This document shows, piece after piece, positions 8,795 through 18,196 of a stretch of 64,000 bases of DNA. Location: NCBI GenBank assembly GCA_015234525.1, contig JADGMX010000017.1, positions 79,272 to 143,271 on the forward strand, written 5' to 3'. The DNA comes from Flavobacterium sp. GTDB taxonomy: Bacteria > Bacteroidota > Bacteroidia > Flavobacteriales > Flavobacteriaceae. Under the pieces are notes generated by a model that did no database searches, was not told the origin of the DNA, and worked only from the letters and a program-made list of their open reading frames with translations. How positions within the stretch are numbered: the first letter of the stretch is position 1; every line of letters begins with the position of its first letter. The position numbers and the translations under genes were made by a program.

Positions 8795-10132
8795 CTACAA
8801 ATTGCGCACTGCATTTTTAAATTGCTGTCCGCGGTCCTCGTAGCTTTCGAACAAATCGAAACTTGCGCACGCCGGTGAAAGCAAAACCGTATCGCCTTTT
8901 TCGCACAGACGTTGCGACATTTTAACCGCATCCTGCATGTTTGCGACCTCGATCATAACATCCACCACGTTTCCGAAGGCGTCAATTATTTTTTTATTGT
9001 CGACACCCAGGCACACGATTGCTTTGACTTTCTCGCGCACAAGTGGCATCAGTTCGCTGTAATCGTTTCCTTTATCGACGCCACCAACGATCCAAACCGT
9101 AGGCGTATTTACGCTATCCAAAGCAAAGAAAGTCGCATTGACATTGGTTGCTTTCGAATCGTTTATGTACTGCACATTCTGAATTTTGAGCACTTTTTCG
9201 AGACGGTGTTCAGCGCCCTGGAAATTCGAAAGACTTTCGCGTATGGCAGCCTTCCTGATATTTAGGAGCTTTGCCACTGAAGCCGCTGCCATCGCATTCT
9301 TGAGGTTGTGCTTGCCCTCGAGTGCGATATGCTCGGTTTCCATGATGAATTCTTCGTGATTGATGTTAATTTCCATTTGTTTGTTTTGATTTAGATAGGC
9401 TCCTTCGCTTTGCTTTTCGGTCAGCGAAAAAGGGATTTGTTTTGCTTTGACTTTATTATTTCCGAGCCATTTGTTGATTTCGTGATCAGACGCATCGTAG
9501 ATCAGGTAATCGGCTTCGGTTTGATTCTTTGTTATTCTAAATTTTGCTTCAATGTATTTGCTGTAATCGTACTCGTATCGGTCGAGGTGGTCGGGGCTCA
9601 AGTTGGTGATGATGGCGATGTCCGGCCGATAATTCACAATGCCGTCTAATTGAAAACTTGACAGTTCAAGTACGTACAAGTCAAAATTATCTTCGGCGAC
9701 CTGCCATGCGAAACTTTTGCCGATGTTTCCACCCAAGCCAACATTCAGACCGGCTGATTTCAGCAAGTGGTATGTCAGCAAAGTCGTTGTTGTTTTGCCG
9801 TTGCTTCCTGTGATTCCGACTGTTTTCGCGTCGGTAAACTTGATGGCAAACTCGATTTCCGAAATTACCGGAACTTTGTTGGCGATCAGTTTTTTGACGA
9901 TTGGCGCCGAATCCGGAATTCCGGGACTTTTCATGACGAGATCGGCGTTAAGCACCAGAGATTCCGTGTGCTGTTGCTCCTCCCATCGGATATCATTAAG
10001 TAAAAGAACTTCTTTGTAATTGTTTTTAATCTTTCCGAAGTCGGAGACAAAAACGTCGTAACCCTGTTTTTTACCGAGGATTGCGGTTCCTACGCCGCTT
10101 TCGCCGGCACCTAGAATGACAAGTCTATTCAC
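8795..10132 (-). CDS. murD: UDP-N-acetylmuramoylalanine--D-glutamate ligase MurD
   Basis: MurD adds D-glutamate to UDP-MurNAc-L-Ala in the cytoplasm. The 445 residues have the N-terminal Rossmann motif LVILGAGESGVGTAIL, the P-loop GITGSNGKTTTTLL near 110, the NLSPDHLDRY metal/ATP segment near 180, and NDSKATNVNAT of the Mur ligase family near 310. The start shares a base with the mraY stop. The 3' end reaches a dispersed structured element. Confidence 0.98.
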   Translation of the reverse strand: MNRLVILGAGESGVGTAILGKKQGYDVFVSDFGKIKNNYKEVLLLNDIRWEEQQHTESLVLNADLVMKSPGIPDSAPIVKKLIANKVPVISEIEFAIKFTDAKTVGITGSNGKTTTTLLTYHLLKSAGLNVGLGGNIGKSFAWQVAEDNFDLYVLELSSFQLDGIVNYRPDIAIITNLSPDHLDRYEYDYSKYIEAKFRITKNQTEADYLIYDASDHEINKWLGNNKVKAKQIPFSLTEKQSEGAYLNQNKQMEININHEEFIMETEHIALEGKHNLKNAMAAASVAKLLNIRKAAIRESLSNFQGAEHRLEKVLKIQNVQYINDSKATNVNATFFALDSVNTPTVWIVGGVDKGNDYSELMPLVREKVKAIVCLGVDNKKIIDAFGNVVDVMIEVANMQDAVKMSQRLCEKGDTVLLSPACASFDLFESYEDRGQQFKNAVRNL

Positions 10133-11361
10133 TATCTCAGTTTTAAGGTTACGATTGATAGAATTGCGAGCAGAATTCCGATGATCCAGAACCGGGTTAC
10201 GATTTTACTTTCGTGATACCCTTTTTTCTGGTAGTGGTGATGCAGCGGCGCCATGAGAAAGATTCGCCTACCTTCGCCGTATCGTCTTTTGGTGATTTTA
10301 AACCACGCTACCTGAATAATGACTGACAGATTTTCGACAAGGAAAATTCCGCTGAAAAGTGGAATCAACAATTCCTTACGAACCGAGATGGCGAGAACGG
10401 CTATGATTCCGCCAATGGTTAAACTTCCGGTGTCACCCATAAAGACTTGAGCCGGAAATGAGTTATACCATAAAAATCCGATGAGTGCTCCTGCAAATGC
10501 GGCAATAAAGACCGTCATTTCGCCCGAATTCGGGATGTACATAATATCTAGATAAGTCGAAAAGATGATGTTCCCTGAAACAAAGGTGAATATGCCAAGT
10601 GCGACGACCGATATTGCTGAAGTTCCTGCGGCAAGACCATCGATACCATCAGTAAGATTAGCACCGTTTGAAACTGCGGTAATTATAAAAATGACAATCG
10701 GGATAAAGACGAGCCAGGCGTAATCGCGGTAATCATCGCCGGTCCACTGAAGGAGTTTGGCGTAATCAAGCTCGTTGTCTTTTACAAACGGAATTGTAGT
10801 TGCGGTCGATTTTTCTTCGATCGGCATTTGTCGGATGGTGTTTTCGGTTTGGTTGATGCTAATCGGCGTACCGACAGGATCTTGACGAACGGTTACACCC
10901 GGATCAAAGTAAAGAACCGAGCCAACAATTAACCCGAGGCCCACCTGACCGACCACTTTAAAAATCCCTTTGAGTCCTTGTTTGTCTTTCTTGAATATTT
11001 TGATGTAATCGTCAATAAACCCGATTGTGCCCATCCAAAGTGTGGTTACCACAAGGAGCACAATGTAAATATTGTTGAGTTTTGCGAGCAAGATTACCGG
11101 GATAAGCGTGGCAACGATGATAATCAAACCTCCCATGGTTGGCGTTCCTGCCTTTTCTGTTTGTCCTTCCAAACCGAGTTCGCGAACCGTTTCTCCAACT
11201 TGTTGCTTACGAAGGAAGTTGATAATCCGCTTACCGTAAACTGTCGATATCATAAGCGACAAAAGCACCGCCAATCCTGATCGGAAAGTGATGTACTGAA
11301 AAACACCGGTTCCGGGAACGTCTAGTGTTTGGTCGAGATATTCGAAAAAATAATACAGCAT
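10132..11361 (-). CDS. mraY: Phospho-N-acetylmuramoyl-pentapeptide transferase MraY
   Basis: MraY transfers phospho-MurNAc-pentapeptide to undecaprenyl phosphate to make lipid I. The 409-residue polytopic protein shows the family motifs [13 protein letters not shown] (about 70-82), the active-site block [16 protein letters not shown] (about 233-248), [12 protein letters not shown] (about 310-320) and [12 protein letters not shown] near 370. A loop of about 60 residues with [14 protein letters not shown] is inserted between two membrane segments, which I believe is usual in Bacteroidota and accounts for the extra length over the 360-residue E. coli enzyme. Confidence 0.98.
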   Translation of the reverse strand: MLYYFFEYLDQTLDVPGTGVFQYITFRSGLAVLLSLMISTVYGKRIINFLRKQQVGETVRELGLEGQTEKAGTPTMGGLIIIVATLIPVILLAKLNNIYIVLLVVTTLWMGTIGFIDDYIKIFKKDKQGLKGIFKVVGQVGLGLIVGSVLYFDPGVTVRQDPVGTPISINQTENTIRQMPIEEKSTATTIPFVKDNELDYAKLLQWTGDDYRDYAWLVFIPIVIFIITAVSNGANLTDGIDGLAAGTSAISVVALGIFTFVSGNIIFSTYLDIMYIPNSGEMTVFIAAFAGALIGFLWYNSFPAQVFMGDTGSLTIGGIIAVLAISVRKELLIPLFSGIFLVENLSVIIQVAWFKITKRRYGEGRRIFLMAPLHHHYQKKGYHESKIVTRFWIIGILLAILSIVTLKLR

Positions 11362-11364
11362 AAT

Positions 11365-12828
11365 CTATTTGTTGAGTTGGCCCAATAGTTCTTTTACGGT
11401 TTCCATATCGTCGAAATCGTGCTTAACGCCATTGATTTCCTGATATGTTTCATGTCCCTTTCCTGCGATGAGGATAATGTCGTTTGGCCGGGCCAACTGG
11501 CAAGCAAGTTTAATCGCCTGCTTTCTATCGGATATGGCTATTGTTTTGCGCTGATTCTGAACTTCAACGCCTTGTTCCATCTCAGCGATAATGTCGAGTG
11601 GGTCTTCTGTTCTCGGGTTGTCGCTGGTGAGAATCAGTCTGTCACTTAACGTGGATGCGATATTGGCCATAACCGGACGTTTTGCACGGTCCCGATCACC
11701 GCCACAACCTACGATGGTGATGACCTGTTCGTTTTTCGTGCGAATGTCGTTGATGGTTTTCAGCACATTTTCAAGTGCGTCGGGTGTGTGTGCATAATCA
11801 ACAATTGCGGTCACTTTTGTATGCGAAACGACAAACTGAAATCTGCCGGAAACACTCTCGAGTTCCGATAATATTCGGAGCACTTCAAGTTTTTCAAGAC
11901 CTAATTCGACTGAAGCCGCGTAGACCGCCAGCAAATTATAAGCATTAAAGGTTCCGATAAGGCGGGTCCAAACTTCATTATCGTTGATTTTGAGCAGAAG
12001 TCCGCCGAGTTGATTCTCGAGAATTTGCGCCCGGTAATCAGCATAAGTCTGCAACGCGTAAGTTAGTTTGCGCGCTTTTGTATTTTGAAGCATTACTGCG
12101 CCGTTTTTATCATCGGCATTGGTAATTGCAAACGCCAATTTTGGAAGATTGTCGAAAAACATCTTCTTTACATCGCGGTATTCGCTGAACGTCGGATGAT
12201 AATCTAAATGATCGTGAGTGAGATTTGTAAAAATTCCGCCTGCAAACTCAAGTCCTTCAGTTCGTTTTTGGTGAATGCCGTGCGAGCTGACTTCCATAAA
12301 ACAAAACTCCACTCCCGCCTGGTTCATCTGCGCGAGATAATTATTGAGATGAATCGGATCAGGCGTGGTATGGGTTGCTTTGTGCTCTATGTCATCGACC
12401 AGAATTTTAACAGTCGACAGAAGTCCGGTTTTAAATCCCGCCTTTTTAAACATTTGATAAAGCAACGAAGCAATGGTTGTCTTGCCATTTGTCCCGGTAA
12501 CGCCAACCAATTTCAGATTTTTTGATGGATTTCCGTAATAGTTTGATGCGGCAAAAGCCAATGCAGAATTGGTGTCTTTAACCTGAATGTAGGTAACATT
12601 ATGATCTAGAACGTCTGGAAATGCATCACAAATAATAGCAGCCGCTCCTGACTTTACGGCCTTTTCAATAAATGCATGACCATCAGCTGCCACGCCCCGT
12701 ATTGCCACAAAGACGTCTTGGTCAGCAACTTGCCGCGAATCGAAGGTAATTTTTCCGATAGCGATATCCGTTGCGCCTTTTACGGCTTCAATCGAAACTC
12801 TATATAATATGTCTTTTAAATTGATCAA
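11365..12828 (-). CDS. murE: UDP-MurNAc-tripeptide synthetase MurE (meso-DAP type)
   Basis: MurE adds the third residue of the stem peptide. The 487 residues contain the P-loop VGVTGTNGKTTIASL (about 108-122), the Mur central motif TNLTHDHLDYH near 205, and the C-terminal signature DNPRTEDP near 408. The DNPR tetrad is the known determinant for meso-diaminopimelate rather than lysine, so DAP-type peptidoglycan is expected. Its start overlaps the ftsI stop by four bases and it lies four bases from mraY. No murF or ddl gene occurs in this window. Confidence 0.98.
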   Translation of the reverse strand: MINLKDILYRVSIEAVKGATDIAIGKITFDSRQVADQDVFVAIRGVAADGHAFIEKAVKSGAAAIICDAFPDVLDHNVTYIQVKDTNSALAFAASNYYGNPSKNLKLVGVTGTNGKTTIASLLYQMFKKAGFKTGLLSTVKILVDDIEHKATHTTPDPIHLNNYLAQMNQAGVEFCFMEVSSHGIHQKRTEGLEFAGGIFTNLTHDHLDYHPTFSEYRDVKKMFFDNLPKLAFAITNADDKNGAVMLQNTKARKLTYALQTYADYRAQILENQLGGLLLKINDNEVWTRLIGTFNAYNLLAVYAASVELGLEKLEVLRILSELESVSGRFQFVVSHTKVTAIVDYAHTPDALENVLKTINDIRTKNEQVITIVGCGGDRDRAKRPVMANIASTLSDRLILTSDNPRTEDPLDIIAEMEQGVEVQNQRKTIAISDRKQAIKLACQLARPNDIILIAGKGHETYQEINGVKHDFDDMETVKELLGQLNK

Positions 12829-14822
12829 GATAATTCGAGGGTTATGATTGGAGTTTTAGCGATTGATGTTCCGGCTTGTACGGATTGCTTGCGGACTTTC
12901 CCGACGCCGATCACTTTTACTTTAATATTTAGATTTTCCAGGAGTGCTACGGCGTCCATTCCGGGCATTCCTCTTAAATCCGGGACGTATTCGTGCTTTT
13001 CCTGCGATTTTTCGAAGTATTGCACATAATTCTTCTCTTGTATTTGTCTTTTAGAATTCAGGTTTTTGATTGTGTTTGTTGATGGCGCGTCGGTAAAAAT
13101 TTTCTGAGCGATGCGTTTGAAAACCGGACCGGAAACATCAGCGCCATAGTATCCTTTATTCGGATTTGGCTTATGAATGACCACGATGCATGAATATTTC
13201 GGCTCGTCTGCCGGAAAATAGCCAACGAATGATGATGCATAATATTGCTGCGCGCCACTTTTGCCGTAGTCAACCTGGGCAGTTCCTGTTTTTCCCGCCA
13301 TTGAGAAATCCTTAGAATACAGTTTTGATCCCGTGCCTTTTTTTACCACGTTCTCGAGAACAGCCTGAACTTTGTTGATGGTCTCTTGTGAAGCGATTTT
13401 CGGATTAATAACTTCTTTGTCGTATTTCTTAACCGTGCGGTTCCACTCTTTAATTTCAGATACAAATTGAGGCTTGACCATTTCGCCGTTGTTTGCCACC
13501 GCGTTGTAAAAAGTCAGAATTTGAAGCGGAGTCATCATTACGCCATAACCGAACCCCATCCACGGAAGTGAAATTGCGCTCCAATGTTTGTCGCCGGGTT
13601 GCGGAATATATGGTTTCCCTTCGCCTCTGAATGGGAGTCCGAGTGGTTTGTTAAACCCGTAATTGTTGAGGTGATCTACGAATTTCTTGGGATCGGATTT
13701 ATATCCGTCGTAAACCGCCTGAACCAATATCGTGTTCGATGACAATTCGAAAGCACGAGCCAACGAAATTTTACCATAACCGCCTTTTTTCGAATCGCGC
13801 ACTTTTTTTCGCGAGTAAATTGCGATTCCATCGCCACTGTCGTAAACCGTTGAAGTATCAGCGACTTTGTCCTCAAGAACCGTCATCAGACCGGCAAGTT
13901 TGAAGGTTGATCCCGGTTCCTGAGATTCCGCTACAGCGTAATTGATCGTTTCAAAATAAGTACTGTCTTTGGCGCGACCGAGATTTGATATTGCTTTGAT
14001 GTGGCCGGTTTTAGTTTCCATTACCACCACACACCCGTGATCGGCATCGTAGTGTTGAAGTTGCTTCAGCAAGGCATGATGCGCAATATCCTGAATGTAA
14101 ACATCGATGGTGGAGATGATATCGTAACCGTCTTGTGGCTCGATTTCGTTCACATCGCGAATCGGTTTCCACTGACCTTTGGCAATCTTTTGCTTCATGA
14201 TCTTGCCGTCCTTGCCGTTGAGATAATTCTTAAAGGCACCTTCAATTCCGACGCGGGTTAGTGATCCGTTGTGATCCAAACGAGAATAACCGATCGTTCT
14301 CTCGGCGATCAGTCCGATTGGATGTTCACGAACCGTTTTTTGTTCAGTTATTATTCCACCTTTATAGGCACCGAGTTTAAACAATGGGAATTTTTTGATT
14401 CTCATGTATTCGGTGTAACTCAGGTCGCGGGCAACAAGCAAGTACCGGTTCTTATTAGCTCGGGCGCGTTTAAGTTCTCTTTCATAGAACGACGATGGTT
14501 TGCCCAACATTACTGAAAGTGAATCGGCCAAAGCTGAAACATTGTCGTTGAAGTCGGCTGTTTTTGGAGCAAGCGCATCAAATCTGATCTTGTATTTTGG
14601 GATAGATGTGGCAAGCAGACTGCCGTCAGCGGAATAAATATTTCCCTGATTTGCAGGGATAACGAAGTTGCGAACCGATCTGTCTTTCGCAAGTTTGCGA
14701 TAATAGTCGCCTTCAACCCATTGAATATTGGTAAGCTTGACGGTGATACCGACCGCCATCAGAAACATGACAAATGCCACGAGGTAAATCCGATAAGAGA
14801 TATTTTTATCCTCTACTTCCAT
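12825..14822 (-). CDS. ftsI: Septal transpeptidase FtsI (PBP3-like, with PASTA domain)
   Basis: FtsI is the penicillin-binding transpeptidase that cross-links septal peptidoglycan. The 665 residues comprise a short cytoplasmic tail, one membrane anchor (about 11-30), a dimerisation domain, and the transpeptidase domain with all three active-site motifs: STFK (serine near residue 305), SSN near 360 and KTGT near 520. A single PASTA domain (VPDLRGMPGMDAVALL onward) ends the protein, which E. coli PBP3 lacks but Bacteroidota enzymes often have. It overlaps ftsL upstream by ten bases and murE downstream by four. Confidence 0.97.
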   Translation of the reverse strand: MEVEDKNISYRIYLVAFVMFLMAVGITVKLTNIQWVEGDYYRKLAKDRSVRNFVIPANQGNIYSADGSLLATSIPKYKIRFDALAPKTADFNDNVSALADSLSVMLGKPSSFYERELKRARANKNRYLLVARDLSYTEYMRIKKFPLFKLGAYKGGIITEQKTVREHPIGLIAERTIGYSRLDHNGSLTRVGIEGAFKNYLNGKDGKIMKQKIAKGQWKPIRDVNEIEPQDGYDIISTIDVYIQDIAHHALLKQLQHYDADHGCVVVMETKTGHIKAISNLGRAKDSTYFETINYAVAESQEPGSTFKLAGLMTVLEDKVADTSTVYDSGDGIAIYSRKKVRDSKKGGYGKISLARAFELSSNTILVQAVYDGYKSDPKKFVDHLNNYGFNKPLGLPFRGEGKPYIPQPGDKHWSAISLPWMGFGYGVMMTPLQILTFYNAVANNGEMVKPQFVSEIKEWNRTVKKYDKEVINPKIASQETINKVQAVLENVVKKGTGSKLYSKDFSMAGKTGTAQVDYGKSGAQQYYASSFVGYFPADEPKYSCIVVIHKPNPNKGYYGADVSGPVFKRIAQKIFTDAPSTNTIKNLNSKRQIQEKNYVQYFEKSQEKHEYVPDLRGMPGMDAVALLENLNIKVKVIGVGKVRKQSVQAGTSIAKTPIITLELS

Positions 14823-15160
14823 AGCTTATCAAAAAAAGATTCCTTTTTCTCTTGTATTACTTTTATTTTCTTTGGCGGAACTGCCGATGGGAAAATTTGC
14901 TTTGCTTCCATCTTAGCCGCAACAGTTGATTCCATTTTGAGTTTCATCAACTCAGATCGTCGGTCAACGAATTCGGAGCGGAGTTCCTTCACTTCGCTGG
15001 TCAATGCAACTTCTTTAAAAACTTTTTGCTCGAACCGGTTGGTGTTGGCAATCATAATAATCGCGAGAACAATGAGGAAAACGATAAATCGCCAGTTCTT
15101 CATTGCATCCTCATTAATAAGGAATCTTGCTTTTAAAATGCTGTAAACACCTTGTTTCAT
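14813..15160 (-). CDS. ftsL: FtsL-like cell division protein
   Basis: This 115-residue bitopic protein has a single hydrophobic segment (about residues 24-40, FIVFLIVLAIIMIAN) followed by a charged region predicted to form a coiled coil (VKELRSEFVDRRSELMKLKMES). This is the architecture of FtsL, which joins FtsB and FtsQ in the divisome. Sequence identity to E. coli FtsL is not expected. The call rests on topology and the invariant position between rsmH (two-base gap) and ftsI (ten-base overlap). Confidence 0.88.
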   Translation of the reverse strand: MKQGVYSILKARFLINEDAMKNWRFIVFLIVLAIIMIANTNRFEQKVFKEVALTSEVKELRSEFVDRRSELMKLKMESTVAAKMEAKQIFPSAVPPKKIKVIQEKKESFFDKLWK

Positions 15161-15161
15161 A

Positions 15162-16058
15162 TCACTTCTTTTCGGCTACGCGAAGTTTTGCACTACGCGC
15201 TCTGTTATTTTGAGATATTTCATCTTGATTAGGCACGATGAGCTTTTCGATTGTTTTAAAAGGCACTGAGAAATTTCCGAAGAAATCGCGTTCAGGTTCA
15301 CCTTCAAACATTCCGTTTTTAACGAATCGCTTTACAAGCCTGTCTTCGAGCGAATGATAGGAAATAACACTAAGTCGGCCGCCAGGTTTCAAAATCTCGA
15401 GTGATTGTTCCAGAAATTCCTTAAGCACATCCATTTCGTGATTGACCTCGATTCGGATTGCCTGATACATTTGAGCCAGTATTTTATTGCTTTTGTGAGC
15501 TGGCAAAAACCGGCTTAGCACCGATTTGAACTGTTCGGTAGTTGTAATTGGATCAAGTTCTCTGGCTTCAATCAGCACGCGCGCAATTGCCGGTGCATTT
15601 TTTAGTTCGCCATAATCGTAAAACACCCGACGCAGGTTTGCTTCATCATATTGATTGACAACCTGAAAGGCATCGATATCATTTTTTTTGCTCATTCTCA
15701 TGTCGAGACCGGCATCAAAACGAGTTGAAAATCCGCGTTCAGCCACGTCAAACTGATGCGATGAAACGCCGAGATCAGCCAGAATGCCATCAACTTGACG
15801 CACATTATGAAATCTAAGGAAGCGTTTTAGAAATCTGAAATTTTCAGGAATAAACGTCAATCGGCTATCCTGAGGCACATTTGCAGCAGCATCTTCATCC
15901 TGATCAAATGCAAACAATTTTCCCTCAGGCCCCAGCCGGCTGAGAATTTCTCGCGAATGACCGCCGCCGCCGAAGGTTACATCGACATAGACACCGTCGG
16001 ACTTGATATTTAGTCCGTCGACCGATTCTTTTAGTAAAACTGGATTATGATATTCCAT
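15162..16058 (-). CDS. rsmH: 16S rRNA (cytosine1402-N4)-methyltransferase RsmH
   Basis: RsmH (MraW) methylates N4 of C1402 in the ribosomal P site. The 298-residue protein shows the SAM-binding motif VDVTFGGGGHSREIL near residue 25, the family motifs GILADLGVSSHQFD near 95 and RGFSTRFDAGLDMRM, and SYHSLEDRLVKRF near 235. I place the start at ATG 16058 (MEYHNPVLL), which matches the conserved N terminus. An in-frame start at 16076 would add six residues within mraZ. The gene overlaps the mraZ 3' end by 14 bases. Confidence 0.97.
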   Translation of the reverse strand: MEYHNPVLLKESVDGLNIKSDGVYVDVTFGGGGHSREILSRLGPEGKLFAFDQDEDAAANVPQDSRLTFIPENFRFLKRFLRFHNVRQVDGILADLGVSSHQFDVAERGFSTRFDAGLDMRMSKKNDIDAFQVVNQYDEANLRRVFYDYGELKNAPAIARVLIEARELDPITTTEQFKSVLSRFLPAHKSNKILAQMYQAIRIEVNHEMDVLKEFLEQSLEILKPGGRLSVISYHSLEDRLVKRFVKNGMFEGEPERDFFGNFSVPFKTIEKLIVPNQDEISQNNRARSAKLRVAEKK

Positions 16059-16518
16059 TATCGCCGATATTAACATTCCCCATCACTTCTTCTGCTAGTT
16101 CAGCAAAATCTCCCACCGAATCATCAATCGCTTTCTCGTACAGATCTTTATCCCAGATTTCGACGATATTTCCAACCGAAGCCAGAACAACGTCTTTGTC
16201 GATATCAGCGAAAGAAGTAAGATCTTTCGGAATCAGAAACCTTCCGAGATTGTCAATTTCAACTACTTTTACACCCGCGGTAAAACGCCGAATGAAATCG
16301 TTGTTTTTCTTGACGAATCGATTCAATCCATTGATTTTCTGCATCATTAAATTCCACTCGCTCATCGGATACAACTCGAGACATTTTTGAAACACGGAAC
16401 GTTTCAGGACAAAACCGTCCTGGAGCGAAGCAGCAACCTGCTTTTTTAGCGGCGCCGGGAGAAGTAGCCTTCCCTTGGCGTCAACTTTACACTCATATGT
16501 TCCGATTATAGGTTCCAC
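16045..16518 (-). CDS. mraZ: Division/cell-wall operon regulator MraZ
   Basis: MraZ is an AbrB/SpoVT-like DNA-binding protein that regulates the dcw operon from repeats near its own promoter. The two signature blocks are visible: YECKVDAKGRLLLPAPLKK at the N terminus and VVEIDNLGRFLIPKDL near residue 100. I place the start at GTG 16518 (giving MEPIIGTYECK, 157 residues) and not at the in-frame GTG 16560. The longer start would lie upstream of a -7 box (16537-16544) and inside the TGTGGTA repeats, so it would not be transcribed from that promoter. An AAAGG precedes the chosen start. It is the first gene of the dcw cluster. Confidence 0.95.
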   Translation of the reverse strand: MEPIIGTYECKVDAKGRLLLPAPLKKQVAASLQDGFVLKRSVFQKCLELYPMSEWNLMMQKINGLNRFVKKNNDFIRRFTAGVKVVEIDNLGRFLIPKDLTSFADIDKDVVLASVGNIVEIWDKDLYEKAIDDSVGDFAELAEEVMGNVNIGDNGIS

Positions 16519-16536
16519 CCTTTGCTGATTTAATGA

Positions 16537-16544
16537 CAAAAATA
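16537..16544 (-). promoter_or_regulatory. -7 promoter box of the mraZ/dcw operon
   Basis: The minus strand reads TATTTTTG, a full match to the Bacteroidota -7 consensus TAnnTTTG, 18 bases before GTG 16518. No TTG stands 17-19 bases further up; the nearest (16562-16560) gives a 15-base spacer, so the promoter may depend on a factor or be weak. Confidence 0.65.
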
Positions 16545-16554
16545 TAAAACTTTC

Positions 16555-16581
16555 TACCACAATTTACCACAATATACCACA
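16555..16581 (-). promoter_or_regulatory. Probable MraZ operator: three TGTGGTA boxes at 10-bp period
   Basis: The minus strand carries TGTGGTA three times (16581-16575, 16571-16565 and 16561-16555), each followed by a three-base AT-rich spacer, in exact helical register. MraZ of E. coli and mycoplasmas is known to bind three or more short G-rich direct repeats at such spacing upstream of its own gene. The boxes cover the expected -33 region of the mraZ promoter, which suggests repression by occlusion. Confidence 0.8.
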
Positions 16582-16745
16582 TTGTTGATAAGTTTTCCCA
16601 CACAACCTCTGATAGTTAGGTGTTTTACGAAAAGCGGAAAACAAAATTTAACACTTGGTTTGACTTTGCATAGGGTGATGTTGGGCAAGTGGCGACTTGA
16701 ATCGCGAATCCGATTGTGATCTTCAGGAAATTGATGGAATTGTAG

Positions 16746-16773
16746 TTGCATATTTTATAAAATCTTATCTTTG
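16746..16773 (+). promoter_or_regulatory. Promoter of the alpha/beta hydrolase - engB operon
   Basis: TTG (16746-16748), a 17-base spacer and TATCTTTG (16766-16773) match the Bacteroidota consensus TTG-N17-19-TAnnTTTG fully. The predicted transcript starts near 16779, after the in-frame TTG at 16771, and so fixes the translation start at ATG 16801. Confidence 0.8.
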
Positions 16774-16800
16774 TCGGAATCAGACGACCTACAAAACTAT

Positions 16801-17565
16801 ATGGAGCACACGCTACGAACTGAAGGAAAATACAAATATTTTGAAGCTGGAGAAGGTACTCCTATTGTCGTTCTCCATGGGTTGATGGGCGGGCTGAGTA
16901 ACTTTGATGGTGTGGCGAATTTTTTTCCCGACAAAGGCTATCAGGTAATCATTCCGGAACTGCCGATTTATACTCAAAACATTTTAAAGACAAACGTCAA
17001 GGCTTTTGCGAAATACGTAAAGGATTTTATAACGTTTAAAAAACTTGACAGAGTGATTCTGCTTGGAAATTCCCTTGGCGGACATATTGCACTTTATCAT
17101 ACCAAGATGTATCCTGAAAAAATGGCGGGATTGATCATTACCGGAAGTTCTGGCCTTTATGAAAGTGCGATGGGCGACAGTTATCCACGTCGAGGCGATT
17201 ATGATTACATTACTCAGAAAGCCCAGGACGTATTTTACGATCCCAAAATCGCATCGAAAGAAATTATTGATGAGGTTTATGAAATTGCCAACGACCGCAT
17301 CAAATTGATAAAAACATTGACCATTGCAAAAAGTGCGATTCGTCATAACATGAAGAAAGATTTGGCAAAGATGCATGTGCCAACGTGTATTATTTGGGGA
17401 CGAAATGACAAAGTGACGCCGCCAGAAGTTGCCGATGAATTTCACGAACTTTTACCCAATTCGTCGTTGTATTGGATTGACAAATGTGGACATGCCGCGA
17501 TGATGGAACATCCTGATACTTTTAACGAGATCATGTATGAGTGGCTTCAGAAGCTAAACAAATAA
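16801..17565 (+). CDS. Alpha/beta-fold hydrolase
   Basis: This 254-residue protein has the alpha/beta-hydrolase fold: the oxyanion segment VVLHGLMGG near residue 24, the nucleophile elbow GNSLGGH (serine near 91), an acid region IIWGRNDKVTPPE near 205, and the catalytic histidine in CGHAAMMEHPD near 233. No signal peptide is present, so it should act in the cytoplasm on a small ester or amide; the substrate cannot be told. The start is ATG 16801, because the in-frame TTG at 16771 overlaps the -7 box. engB follows after four bases, so they form one operon. Confidence 0.88.
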   Translation: MEHTLRTEGKYKYFEAGEGTPIVVLHGLMGGLSNFDGVANFFPDKGYQVIIPELPIYTQNILKTNVKAFAKYVKDFITFKKLDRVILLGNSLGGHIALYHTKMYPEKMAGLIITGSSGLYESAMGDSYPRRGDYDYITQKAQDVFYDPKIASKEIIDEVYEIANDRIKLIKTLTIAKSAIRHNMKKDLAKMHVPTCIIWGRNDKVTPPEVADEFHELLPNSSLYWIDKCGHAAMMEHPDTFNEIMYEWLQKLNK

Positions 17566-17569
17566 TCTC

Positions 17570-18196
17570 ATGAAAATTAACACAGCCGAGTTTATCATCA
17601 GCAATTCTGAAGTTGCGAAATGTCCGAAAGAATTTCTGCCGGAATATGCTTTTATCGGACGATCGAACGTTGGAAAATCGTCTTTGATCAACATGCTGAC
17701 AAATCACAAAGGACTTGCGAAAACTTCAGGTCGACCGGGAAAGACTCAGCTTATCAATCACTTTAAGATCAACAACAATTGGTTTTTGGTGGATTTACCG
17801 GGTTACGGATATGCGCGGGTTTCCAAGAAAACAAAATCTGTTTTTCAGCAATTCATTACCGATTATTTTGAAAAACGCGAGCAATTGGTTTGTGCGTTTG
17901 TCCTGATCGACATCAGGCATGAAGCTCAGGCGATCGATCTCGAATTCATGGCATATCTTGGCGAGAGCGAAGTTCCGTTTTCGATCATCTTTACCAAAGC
18001 CGACAAAATTTCTAAAGTGAAAATTGATTCGCACGTTGCCGCGTATCGCAAACAAATGCATGCTAATAATTGGGCCGAAATGCCGCCGTACTTTGTTACT
18101 TCTGCAACAGACGGCACTGGCCGCGAGGAGGTTTTATCCTATATTGATGAGATAAATCAGGATATGTTTAAATCTGATAATCCGTTTAGCTCTTAA
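17570..18196 (+). CDS. engB: Ribosome biogenesis GTP-binding protein YihA/EngB
   Basis: EngB is a TrmE-Era-EngA-like GTPase needed for late large-subunit (50S) assembly. The 208 residues show all G motifs: G1 GRSNVGKSS (29-37), a G2 threonine in GRPGKTQ, G3 DLPGYGYA near 75, G4 TKAD near 142 and G5 TSATD near 174. The length is standard. It is translated four bases after the hydrolase. Its 3' end overlaps the convergent gldC by 11 bases. Confidence 0.97.
   Translation: MKINTAEFIISNSEVAKCPKEFLPEYAFIGRSNVGKSSLINMLTNHKGLAKTSGRPGKTQLINHFKINNNWFLVDLPGYGYARVSKKTKSVFQQFITDYFEKREQLVCAFVLIDIRHEAQAIDLEFMAYLGESEVPFSIIFTKADKISKVKIDSHVAAYRKQMHANNWAEMPPYFVTSATDGTGREEVLSYIDEINQDMFKSDNPFSS

Noticed and set aside
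16518..16560. Longer mraZ start at GTG 16560
   Set aside because: It would begin upstream of the -7 box and inside the TGTGGTA repeats; the 14 added residues have no family support.
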